Shown here: piece by piece, positions 51,424 to 59,423 of the stretch
Numbering within the stretch: the first letter of the stretch is position 1
Layout of the letters: each line of letters starts with the position of its first letter
The notes under the pieces: model-generated
Seen by the model: the letters and a program-made list of their open reading frames with translations, nothing else
Database searches by the model: none
Told to the model about the DNA's origin: nothing
Assembly: GCA_963849065.1 (NCBI GenBank)
Contig: CAWKFM010000002.1
Location: 558,001-622,000, forward strand
DNA: 64,000 nt
Origin: TOLSYN sp963849065
GTDB taxonomy: Bacteria; Acidobacteriota; Terriglobia; Terriglobales; Acidobacteriaceae
Direction of reading: 5' to 3'
Made by a program: the position numbers and the translations under genes

Positions 51424-51906
51424 CTACTTTTTCGGAACCTGCTGCCGAAGTACAGCGATCGCTTCGATTTCAATCAGCAGTTCAGGACGGCAGAGCTTGG
51501 CCTGGATGCCCGTGGAAGCGGGCAACAGAGTCAAGCCCTGCTCCCGGTAGAACGCGGTGCGCTCCTCGTTGAATTCCTTGTAGTCACGGTCAATGTCGCG
51601 TAGGTAGCAACTGGTGCGGACAATGTCGTGCCACGTTGCTCCCTCGGCCGCAAGCAAGGCAGCGACATTCGTGAAGGTGCGGCGGGTCTGAGCACGAATG
51701 TCACCGACGTGAACGGTTCTGCCCTGGTCGTCAATGCTGGCGGTTCCGGAAATTAGTAAAACCGCGAGTCCGCCGACATTAAGACGAATGCCGCGTGAAA
51801 ACGCGCTGCCGTAGTCATAGGCCTCGTTGAGAACGCCGAGATTGGTGATAGGCCTCTTCTCAACGGAGGCATTCGCGAGGTCCTGCAGTATATCTTGAAC
51901 AGTCAT
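51424..51906 (-). CDS. RidA/YjgF-family protein
   Basis: 160 residues from the ATG at 51906. The RidA fold is recognised by FSRGIRLNVGGLAVLLISGT, SIDDQGRTVHVGDIRAQTRR, NVAALLAAEGATWHDIVRTS, CYLRDIDRDYKEFNE and the closing ARG-equivalent LCRPELLIEIEAIAVL. RidA proteins hydrolyse reactive enamines/imines. The Arg that binds the carboxylate in classic RidA appears present (CRPELL), though some longer members have other roles. It is the first gene of the minus-strand set with the haem proteins. Its product has no signal peptide, unlike the genes that follow. Confidence 0.85.
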   Translation of the reverse strand: MTVQDILQDLANASVEKRPITNLGVLNEAYDYGSAFSRGIRLNVGGLAVLLISGTASIDDQGRTVHVGDIRAQTRRTFTNVAALLAAEGATWHDIVRTSCYLRDIDRDYKEFNEERTAFYREQGLTLLPASTGIQAKLCRPELLIEIEAIAVLRQQVPKK

Positions 51907-52409
51907 AACAGAACTCCGATACTCAGATCGACACCACTTGCTTACGATCGCCGTGCCGAACTCGGCGCTGACGTTGTGTGTTCACGTTACAATCGCACTA
52001 TCTGGAAAGCGGCGCCAGCGAAATATTTGATCAATAAGCTGATTTGGGCGAACCGGCCAGCATTGACTTTTAAGATAATCGTTTCGAGTGCAAAGATAAC
52101 GGGATGGTCAATCGTTGCGCAGACCTCCGAAACATTAACGTTTTCGACAATGCCCTTTGGCGATCGTAGCTTCGTTATTACATCGTTGGGGCTGGACGCC
52201 GGTGTACTTTCGAAGACGCGAAAGACGGCGGAAGTTGTGCGCTCATGCGGCCGAGCGAAAGCAGCCGCGGAGGGCACGAGAAACTCAAAGCCCACATCTG
52301 CTGACTGCGGCAGATGTGGGAACCCTCGGCGAACTGGTGATGTGGGCCACCCACCCCAGGCGAGAATGCCTATCCATCACTGCAAGTCCAGACCGCCCTC
52401 ACTGGAGTC
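51907..52409. other. Intergenic region with a perfect stem, no convincing gene
   Basis: About 500 bases upstream of the RidA-like gene. A minus-strand frame at 51987-52295 (102 residues) starts inside the terminator hairpin and has no motif, so it is not called. The AT-rich part (51985-52150) probably holds the promoter for the RidA/cytochrome set. Confidence 0.45.
52280..52320 (-). terminator. Perfect hairpin downstream of the 52410 gene
   Basis: CCCACATCTGC (52291-52301) pairs perfectly with GCAGATGTGGG (52310-52320). On the minus strand it is followed by CTTTGAGTTT, a weak T tract. It lies 90 bases past the end of the two small membrane-protein genes and likely ends their transcript. Confidence 0.6.
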
Positions 52410-52922
52410 TTACTTCTCTTCATCCGTTGGAACTTGTTCGCTGAATTGACGCGCTACTAAAGTCCCGATTGAATACGCTATGGACGAATACAATGGAGCC
52501 GTGATTAGAGACTGATCAATACAGCTTCGTGTCCACAAAGGTGGCTGACAGTCTTCCAAGAAAAAATGTCCAATTACGGCTCGTGTATGATCTTCAAGAA
52601 TGCTGGTGCTCCTCCATGTGGCTATAGCGAACGCCAAGCGAACTGCGGGTATCACCCAAACCCAAGTCGCACCCCGGTCTTGAAAACGACGGCCATTCAG
52701 ATATCCTGCGGCGATCCCGCAAAGAATCTGCACAGGAAAATATGGCTTAAATAAAAGTGAGTAAACTCTCCACCTGGTGACTGATGGATCAATCAAATTC
52801 CACAATACGAATAGTAGTTTAACCACAATTGCCGACAGCATCATTGTGCCGATTGTCGCCACAACGACATGAAGCAGATATGCGATGATTGATTTTTTCA
52901 TTCGCATTGTTCGGCCGGTCAC
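52410..52922 (-). CDS. Small membrane protein, unknown, coupled to its upstream neighbour
   Basis: 170 residues. The start at 52922 is a GTG that overlaps the stop of the preceding gene as GTGA. ATG starts at 52907 or 52901 are alternatives. Hydrophobic segments are about residues 12-40 (LLHVVVATIGTMMLSAIVVK), 58-75 (PYFPVQILCGIAAGY), 84-98 and 138-155. No family is recognised. Because it follows the RHS gene with one other small gene in between and is translationally coupled, an immunity- or accessory-type role is conceivable, but nothing in the sequence proves it. Confidence 0.6.
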   Translation of the reverse strand: MTGRTMRMKKSIIAYLLHVVVATIGTMMLSAIVVKLLFVLWNLIDPSVTRWRVYSLLFKPYFPVQILCGIAAGYLNGRRFQDRGATWVWVIPAVRLAFAIATWRSTSILEDHTRAVIGHFFLEDCQPPLWTRSCIDQSLITAPLYSSIAYSIGTLVARQFSEQVPTDEEK

Positions 52923-53290
52923 CTGTGCAAGCTGGCTTTTCCGGAAGGCCCCTTCGTTAGTGCATTAAAAATTATGCGTGCTCCGAGGAGCGTGAAAACA
53001 GCACCGAGCACAAAAACCCAAAGGCGCGCAATCAAATTCACGGCACTAGCTGCCGCTGGCCAATCGGCGTCCGTAATGAACTTCGTATCGCATGCCAAAC
53101 TCGAATAAATGGCTACAATTCCAAAAACAAAGGGTAGCAGTCCAAGAATGACTGCTCCAATTCTCTGAATTGGCGTGAAAGGCAGTTTACCGCTAAGCAG
53201 CAAGCCATCAAGAAGCGCGGCATTACGGATGCACCGTGGTGTTGAGTTATCTTGGCGTTGCAAGAAATCGGGCAATCGATCACGATTCAT
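52919..53290 (-). CDS. Small membrane protein, unknown, directly after the RHS gene
   Basis: 123 residues from the ATG at 53290. Two hydrophobic segments are clear: RIGAVILGLLPFVFGIVAIY and ARLWVFVLGAVFTLLGARII. The start lies 10 bases after the stop of the RHS gene, with GAGG between, and the end overlaps the next gene by four bases, so the three are one operon. The family is not recognised. Confidence 0.65.
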   Translation of the reverse strand: MNRDRLPDFLQRQDNSTPRCIRNAALLDGLLLSGKLPFTPIQRIGAVILGLLPFVFGIVAIYSSLACDTKFITDADWPAAASAVNLIARLWVFVLGAVFTLLGARIIFNALTKGPSGKASLHR

Positions 53291-53300
53291 CAGCACCTCA

Positions 53301-56300
53301 CTACTCCGACATCAAAGAGTTTATGCACGAACCTATGTCGCCGAGTATGCCAACGGCGCCCGACAGAGCATTTCCACCTCCAGCACCATCGTCATTAAGT
53401 GGAACCATGCGGCCCCGAGGGTTTGGCCCGTAGACATACGGAGCAGTTGAGTTATCCGGCGAATAGCCCGGTCCCAAAGCGCCAAGGGAGCTAAAACACC
53501 AATTAAACGCCTCCTCGAAAGTCCATGGACTTTTGGGCGGCTGTTGCGGTCCTGGGTCGTTTGAGATACAGTCTACACCCGGCGGGCATGGATTTTGCGG
53601 CGGATTGTGAGACGGCACAGGCCCGGTATCCGGTGGCTGGCTGCAGGGCAAGATCGTCGTAAGGCATGGAGGAATCGGATTCGGGTTTGGATTTGGGTTC
53701 GGGTTCGGCCCATTGGGAGGCGGCTGTGGCGGACCCGGGTTCTTGTCCATGCCAAAGGGATCCACGAAGCTCAGCGGGCTATCGCCAACATAGGCATAGA
53801 GATTTGCCTGACCTCCCGCGAACCCGATTGGATCCTCACTGATGAATCTGCCCATGGCCGGGCTATAGTATCTGGAGCGATAAAAGTATAGCCCGGTGCC
53901 ATCGTTATCCTGTCCAGTATATTGAGCAGGATTGGAGGCACTAAGGCCGCTGCTGGTGGTGTTGCCAAATGGCTCGTACGAGTATTGCGTTTGCACGGTG
54001 CCGGTGGAATCCGTCAGCGCCACCGTGCTCCCCAGCGCGTCGGAGAGGAAGTCCCAGCTTCCGCCGGCATCCGTCCGCAGGAAGTTCTCGTCCACTCCGC
54101 CCGCCAGTATATTAGCCGTGACCGTGCTGCCGGTGAGCTCCTGCACCGCGTTCGCCCCGTCATAGAGGAATCCGGTGCCCGCCGCGTTCATCGTTCTGCG
54201 TCCAAAGGCGTCGTACTGGAACGACAAGCCGTTGAACGACACTAACTGGTTGCGGGCATTCCAGACGAAGCTTTGTCCTCCGTTGCCCGTCATGTTGCCG
54301 TCCGCATCATAGCTTAGGGACGTTCCGTTCCAGTTGGTCAATTGATTGTTGGCATTGTAGGCCGCGCTGCTTACAGCTGCAGGCAGCAGAGTGTGGGCGA
54401 GACTTCCCGTAGAACCAACACGCCGGCCCGCAAGGTCATACGTATAGGCTAGATTTCCAAGCTCCGCCGCTCCAGACTGATAATTGATTCCGGTCAATTG
54501 CGAGGCCGCATCGTAACTGTAGTTCACTACAACCGCGTTGGGCAGGGTCAGAGAGGAACGCCTGCGATCGGCATCGTAAACAAACGCAACATTGTTTGTA
54601 CCTTGCGATAGCTGTGTCAACCCGTTGCCGGCATCGAAGGTGTAGTTTACCACCGGTTGCCCGGCTACCGTCATCGTCTGGCGCCGCCCGGCCGCGTCAT
54701 AGGTGTAGTTGACTGAACCCTGCGGAGTCACCTCCGAGGTAAGACGATTCAACCCGTCGAAGCCGTGCGCGATCGTCCCAGTACTGGAATCTACGGTCAT
54801 CGTCAGCCGATTCCCAAGATCGTAGGTGTAGTTAATCGTGCTTTCGTAGCTGGGTCCCGATTGGGTTCCAAACCCGGTAAAGATTCTCCGGTTCAAGCCG
54901 TCGTAGGAGTATGTTGTCACCTTTCCACGGCGATCCGTAAACGTGCTGAGGATTCCGGCCAAATCATATTGGTAACTTTCCACATTCTTCAGCGGATCCT
55001 GCCTCGTTTGAATGCGGTCCATGTTGTTGTACGTATAGACCGTCTGATTTTGGTTGGCATCGGTTACGGTCAGCAGGTTACCGTTCCCATCATAAGTAAA
55101 CACCGATTGATTGCCTACCGGATCGGTGATGCTGGTGATTTCATTGAGCGGATCGTAAGCATACTTTGTGATATTCCCGAGTGGATCGGTGACAGAACCA
55201 ACCCGGCCGGCTGCATCGACAAAACGAGATACGGTTCGCCCCAATGGATCCGTAATTCCTACGAGGTCGCCTCCGTTATACGCGAGTTGCACCGCATTTC
55301 CAATAGGGTCCGTAACCGACGTGGCCTGTCCCGCGGAGTTGTAGGCAATTGTGTATGAATTACCCAGTGGGTCGGTAATAGCGATTGCATTGCTATGGGA
55401 ATCGCGGGTCAGCGACGTGGTATGGCCGAGCGGGTCTACAATCGACGTGAGTTGATTGTAGGTCGGTTCATATGTGAAATTGGTTGTAACCGCGTTTTGC
55501 GTACCGGCCAATCGCGTTACGCCGGTCGTGTTGCCCATGGAATCATACGTATAAGCTGTTTGGCGGTTCAATGCGTCCGTTGCACTTAAGATAAGTCCGC
55601 TGCTTTGCTGTCGATTGTAGGTGACCGTCTGTTGTTCTGGCCTGCCTACCGCTCTCGTGTCACTGACCATCCAGCCGTCGGAGTTGAATGCCACCTGCCG
55701 GATGTATTGCCGCGGGTCGGTCACAGTGGTCTGTGTCACGTTGCCATTGCCATCTAGCGCATAGGTAAAGTAGAAATTGCCTCCGTCACCTTGAATCTGC
55801 TGACTGACGCGATCGTTCACGTCATAGGAGTTGGTCAAGTATGTGATATTGCGCGGATCCGTGATGGTCAGCATGTCGTCGTTGCCATCATAGGTATAGG
55901 CCGTCACGCCACCGTTGGCGTCGGTAGCAGTGTGGAGTCGTCCAGCCGAATCATAGGCGTAATTTACGATGCGGCCCATATTGTCTTGCGCTTGGGTAAC
56001 ACGGTTGACCCCATCATAGGTAAACTGAATCCAGCGGCCGTTCGGAGAGGTGAGCTTTAGGAGATTGCCGATACCATCGCGCGCGAAAGTTAGCGCATTG
56101 CCATAACGGTCATGCATGCCGATGACAGCGGCCAAACGCGGATTTCCCGATCCGTCGGAATCCGGAAACAGATAAAACGTACCGTCCTTCTTGGTTAGCG
56201 CCCACGTGTCATTGGATTGGTACGCGAGTGTGGCTCCGTACCATTCGCCGGGTAGCGAGGTCGCTGCATACACCGCATTCGTGTAGTCGCAATACCCGCT

Positions 56301-58505
56301 GGCATCACAGGGCGAAATGCGCGTAAAATGCACCCTTCCGCCATCCGCCAAGACCAAGTCCTGATAGGTATAGCCTTCGGGGAAGACATTACTGTCGCCG
56401 ACCAGGAACATGTCATACTGCATGCTGGCGCCAATTCCGAACGCCCTAGATACTGCGTCATCCTGACGGTATGTTCTCGTGAGAACGAGTGGAATTACGT
56501 CGGACAGGACTAAGTCTGTCTTGGTATAGATAAACAATCCCGTTTGCAGATCAACTGGTTCGCCGTCAGTAGGATTTCCGGGCTTTGGCCCTGTGGGAGG
56601 AGCATTGCCGGGCAAAGACACCATCGCGCCGTCGAACGACCAGATCTGAGTGCCATTGTCGGGAATGATCGTCGTACGGTCATTGCTGACGCGGCCTCTG
56701 CCATAAACATACCACCCCTTCTGAAACGGATCGTAGTTCCAGAAATCAAACTTGGCTCCTGCAGCGGCATTTGGATAGTTCTGATAACGGATCTGCGCGC
56801 CCTTTGGGCTGCTTTCTGCCGGTGTCCACGCTGTGCTTGTCGTGACGAATGAGGCTCCACCCGGTTGGATGGTGAAGTAGACCGGGAAGACCACACCTGC
56901 TTTCAACGGGAACGGAGGTTGGTTCATCGGTATGGGCGTAATGCCGAGGTGGTTAATCACTCGTCCCCAGGCATCGACCACAACCGTGTTTGCGGGGATG
57001 TGCAACTCCAGGCTTGGAATTTCGGGATTAGTTACCACCACCTCGCTGGTCGTCGGAGACGGAAAGGTCACCACGTGCTGCGTGTCCAGTGGGGTCATCC
57101 AGATGGTGTAGTTCAGAACATTCGTCCGTCCCGCGGTAATATCGACACCCACGCGGTAGAGACCGTAGACCTGCGTCTTGCTGTTAGCGGTTTCAGCTTC
57201 TATATACATCACATGATGGCCGGCGGTGATACCAGGCATCAAAAACCTTCCCGTTTTGTCAGTATAAACACTTTTAGAATCTGTCGAATCTAATTGGAGC
57301 AGGACATGTGGAAGTGGAGCACCGTTTAGCTTCAGGACTTGAGCTGCCAGAGCGGTCACACCAGGAGGGGCCGTGAGTGGTGGCAAAGTCAGCCACGGCG
57401 ATTCCAGCCCTGAGCCCGTGTTTCCTGTGCCGGCGGCACCGCTGACGCTTTCAACCGTAGCAAACTCGATGGTTGTTGACGGAAGAGCCTGCCCGGTAGG
57501 GTCCGCGAGGTTCTGCAGCGACAAGGTGTAGATCGTGTCGCTTAACAAGGGCGCCTGCGGGTTGATGAAAGCCAATCTTCCATTCTCCGCGGGAACAACT
57601 TTCACCGCGACCGATGATCCTTGTGAAGCCGTCAGACTGATGTTGCTGGTATTTACGGTGCTTACATCGAGCGATTCGGAGAAACGCAGTGCGAGCAGTA
57701 CATTGAGCGGAACGGCTTTTGCCCCGTCCGGTGGAATTGATTCCTCCAACTGCGGCGGTTGCAAGCTGTTTGCAGGCGCGGTGGCCTCCAATTGGATGCT
57801 GGATGTTCTGGGATCTACGATCACACCGTTGTTCAGCGCGTTACCAAGATCATCGATGCCGCCCCACAATAGAACCGTCCCATCCGGCAGCAGTGTCGCC
57901 GTGTGGCGATTGAGGGCGCTCGGCAACTCAACCGTAAGCGTTTTGGTCTGGCCTGCACGAAAATCCCATAGATCCAGCTGCAGATCGGCACCGGCGGCAT
58001 CCGCTCCACCTGCGATCAACACGCGCCCATCAGTCAGGAGAGTCGCCGAGTGATAGGCTCGTGGCGTAAGTCCCACCGTCGGCACCTCGCTGAACGTCTC
58101 CGACACAGGGTCAAAGACCTCCGCCTGGCTAACAATGCTATTGGCTGTCCCTACCCCACCGAGAACCAACACGGTGCCATCCGGCATCAGAGTGGCCGTG
58201 TGCCAACTGCGCGCATAGTTGAGTTTGCCCGGGATCTGGGTGAGAGCACCAGTGTGCGAATCCTTCAGGAACGCGGTTGCCACCGGCAAGCTCGACACTT
58301 GACCGCCTATTACCAGCACGCTCCCGCTCGGCAACAATGTTTCACTGGCACCCGTCGCCTCCGCGGAGGACTGGGAAGCAGAAGGTTGCTCCGATGCTTC
58401 ACGACTCATGGGTCCAGCCGGGCTCGACGCGGATGCAACGGCAGCACTGAGTACAAAAGCCACGGCAACAATCATAATCAAATGAAAGCGCTTCACCTTC
58501 TGCAT
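53301..58505 (-). CDS. Giant exported RHS/YD-repeat protein with Kelch-like and Ig-like head
   Basis: 1734 residues from the ATG at 58505 (GGAGA upstream, then MQKVKRFHLIMIVAVAFVLS as signal peptide). Order: Kelch/galactose-oxidase-like repeats (about 40-190: WHTATLMPDGTVLVLGG, YHSATLLTDGRVLIAGG), an SbsA-type Ig domain (about 240-345), a carboxypeptidase-regulatory-like domain (about 380-470), the DUF6531-like RHS opener (DGEPVDLQTGLFIYTKTDLV), some 30 YD repeats (YDAAGRRQTMTVAG and similar), the RHS core (YSYEPFGNTTSSG, then GTGLYFYRSRYYSPAMGRFI and SEDPIGFAGG) and the pre-toxin DPFGMD. The last 125 or so residues are a Pro/Asn-rich hinge and an unrecognised tip. Confidence 0.92.
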   Translation of the reverse strand: MQKVKRFHLIMIVAVAFVLSAAVASASSPAGPMSREASEQPSASQSSAEATGASETLLPSGSVLVIGGQVSSLPVATAFLKDSHTGALTQIPGKLNYARSWHTATLMPDGTVLVLGGVGTANSIVSQAEVFDPVSETFSEVPTVGLTPRAYHSATLLTDGRVLIAGGADAAGADLQLDLWDFRAGQTKTLTVELPSALNRHTATLLPDGTVLLWGGIDDLGNALNNGVIVDPRTSSIQLEATAPANSLQPPQLEESIPPDGAKAVPLNVLLALRFSESLDVSTVNTSNISLTASQGSSVAVKVVPAENGRLAFINPQAPLLSDTIYTLSLQNLADPTGQALPSTTIEFATVESVSGAAGTGNTGSGLESPWLTLPPLTAPPGVTALAAQVLKLNGAPLPHVLLQLDSTDSKSVYTDKTGRFLMPGITAGHHVMYIEAETANSKTQVYGLYRVGVDITAGRTNVLNYTIWMTPLDTQHVVTFPSPTTSEVVVTNPEIPSLELHIPANTVVVDAWGRVINHLGITPIPMNQPPFPLKAGVVFPVYFTIQPGGASFVTTSTAWTPAESSPKGAQIRYQNYPNAAAGAKFDFWNYDPFQKGWYVYGRGRVSNDRTTIIPDNGTQIWSFDGAMVSLPGNAPPTGPKPGNPTDGEPVDLQTGLFIYTKTDLVLSDVIPLVLTRTYRQDDAVSRAFGIGASMQYDMFLVGDSNVFPEGYTYQDLVLADGGRVHFTRISPCDASGYCDYTNAVYAATSLPGEWYGATLAYQSNDTWALTKKDGTFYLFPDSDGSGNPRLAAVIGMHDRYGNALTFARDGIGNLLKLTSPNGRWIQFTYDGVNRVTQAQDNMGRIVNYAYDSAGRLHTATDANGGVTAYTYDGNDDMLTITDPRNITYLTNSYDVNDRVSQQIQGDGGNFYFTYALDGNGNVTQTTVTDPRQYIRQVAFNSDGWMVSDTRAVGRPEQQTVTYNRQQSSGLILSATDALNRQTAYTYDSMGNTTGVTRLAGTQNAVTTNFTYEPTYNQLTSIVDPLGHTTSLTRDSHSNAIAITDPLGNSYTIAYNSAGQATSVTDPIGNAVQLAYNGGDLVGITDPLGRTVSRFVDAAGRVGSVTDPLGNITKYAYDPLNEITSITDPVGNQSVFTYDGNGNLLTVTDANQNQTVYTYNNMDRIQTRQDPLKNVESYQYDLAGILSTFTDRRGKVTTYSYDGLNRRIFTGFGTQSGPSYESTINYTYDLGNRLTMTVDSSTGTIAHGFDGLNRLTSEVTPQGSVNYTYDAAGRRQTMTVAGQPVVNYTFDAGNGLTQLSQGTNNVAFVYDADRRRSSLTLPNAVVVNYSYDAASQLTGINYQSGAAELGNLAYTYDLAGRRVGSTGSLAHTLLPAAVSSAAYNANNQLTNWNGTSLSYDADGNMTGNGGQSFVWNARNQLVSFNGLSFQYDAFGRRTMNAAGTGFLYDGANAVQELTGSTVTANILAGGVDENFLRTDAGGSWDFLSDALGSTVALTDSTGTVQTQYSYEPFGNTTSSGLSASNPAQYTGQDNDGTGLYFYRSRYYSPAMGRFISEDPIGFAGGQANLYAYVGDSPLSFVDPFGMDKNPGPPQPPPNGPNPNPNPNPNPIPPCLTTILPCSQPPDTGPVPSHNPPQNPCPPGVDCISNDPGPQQPPKSPWTFEEAFNWCFSSLGALGPGYSPDNSTAPYVYGPNPRGRMVPLNDDGAGGGNALSGAVGILGDIGSCINSLMSE

Positions 58506-58635
58506 CGATCTGTCTCCACTTCTTACCGATTTGTTAATGCTCCAAAACTGTCCATCGGCAAAAGTCATACCGTTCCACCGGCTCCCAAAAAGTCAAAGCT
58601 GCGAGTTCGTCCGAACACTCCTTCGCGAACAGATC

Positions 58636-59412
58636 CTAGCGACTGCTAAGAGTCATTGTGACCCCACCAGTTCGCTCACCTTGAGGATCTATTACCACGG
58701 CATAAATCCCATTCAGCGGTAACGTAACAGGTTCGATAGAGCCGCTCGTGGCATTGTTCGAGAGCTTGGTCCAGCCCAGCATCGTTCCATCCGGCTTCAT
58801 AATGCGCACAGCCAAAGTGTCGCACTTCGCGCAAGAGGCATAGCTGGAGTCGCTGAGCGCTACGCTTACCTGCTGTCCGACCTCGCCGTTAAATGTCAAT
58901 CTGGCGTTCTGCCCTGGGATTGTCGTATTTACCTTCATCGGAGAATTTAATGCGACGGCCCCGGAAACATGTAAAAAGGAGTAGGCCGTTACTGTGACCG
59001 TGCCGACGCTGTTACCTTGGGCTGAGATAACGACCTCGTAGGTTCCGTTTATCGGCAACCTAATCGAGTGGAGAAAGGCACTTTGAGCCCCGTTCGATAT
59101 TCCTGTCGAACCAAGCGTCGCGCCGCTCGGCCCCAAAATACTCGCGCCTAGCACGACGCACCGAGGACAAGCGGCCGTATAGGTAGAATTTGACAGGACC
59201 AAGCTGACCTGCTGTCCTCCGGAGCCTTTAAAGCTCAAGGTGACCTTCTCGCCAGGAGTCTTGGTCGTAATGTTCACCGGAACGCCTAGCTGAATCGCCT
59301 GTGCAGTCGCATCAACGGTTGCGGTAGGTTCCTGCTGAGCCCATGCCCCAGAACACAAAGTAGTTGTAGCCAACATGAACATGGCTACATAAAAATAGAT
59401 CTTCCTTCTCAT
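58636..59412 (-). CDS. Exported protein made of two PPC-like repeats
   Basis: 258 residues from the ATG at 59412, five bases after AGGAGG. Signal peptide to about residue 26 (SGAWAQ). The mature protein consists of two units of about 110 residues, each with a Pro-Gly-x-x-x-LTF segment (TPGEKVTLSFKGSGGQQVSL; IPGQNARLTFNGEVGQQVSV), a DGT/GPSGATLG turn, and a YxVVI-xPQG strand near the end. The units match those of the giant protein just upstream, of which this looks like a minimal, separately secreted version. Such Ig/PPC-like domains bind surfaces or other proteins. The function is unknown. Confidence 0.8.
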   Translation of the reverse strand: MRRKIYFYVAMFMLATTTLCSGAWAQQEPTATVDATAQAIQLGVPVNITTKTPGEKVTLSFKGSGGQQVSLVLSNSTYTAACPRCVVLGASILGPSGATLGSTGISNGAQSAFLHSIRLPINGTYEVVISAQGNSVGTVTVTAYSFLHVSGAVALNSPMKVNTTIPGQNARLTFNGEVGQQVSVALSDSSYASCAKCDTLAVRIMKPDGTMLGWTKLSNNATSGSIEPVTLPLNGIYAVVIDPQGERTGGVTMTLSSR

Positions 59413-59423
59413 CACATCCTCCT

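Noticed and set aside
51987..52295. 102-codon minus-strand frame upstream of the RidA-like gene
   Set aside because: It begins inside a terminator hairpin, has no ribosome site and no motif.
53676..53712. Short tandem repeats suggesting a CRISPR or microsatellite
   Set aside because: These are hexamer-like codons for the Pro-Asn hinge of the RHS protein; there are no spacers.
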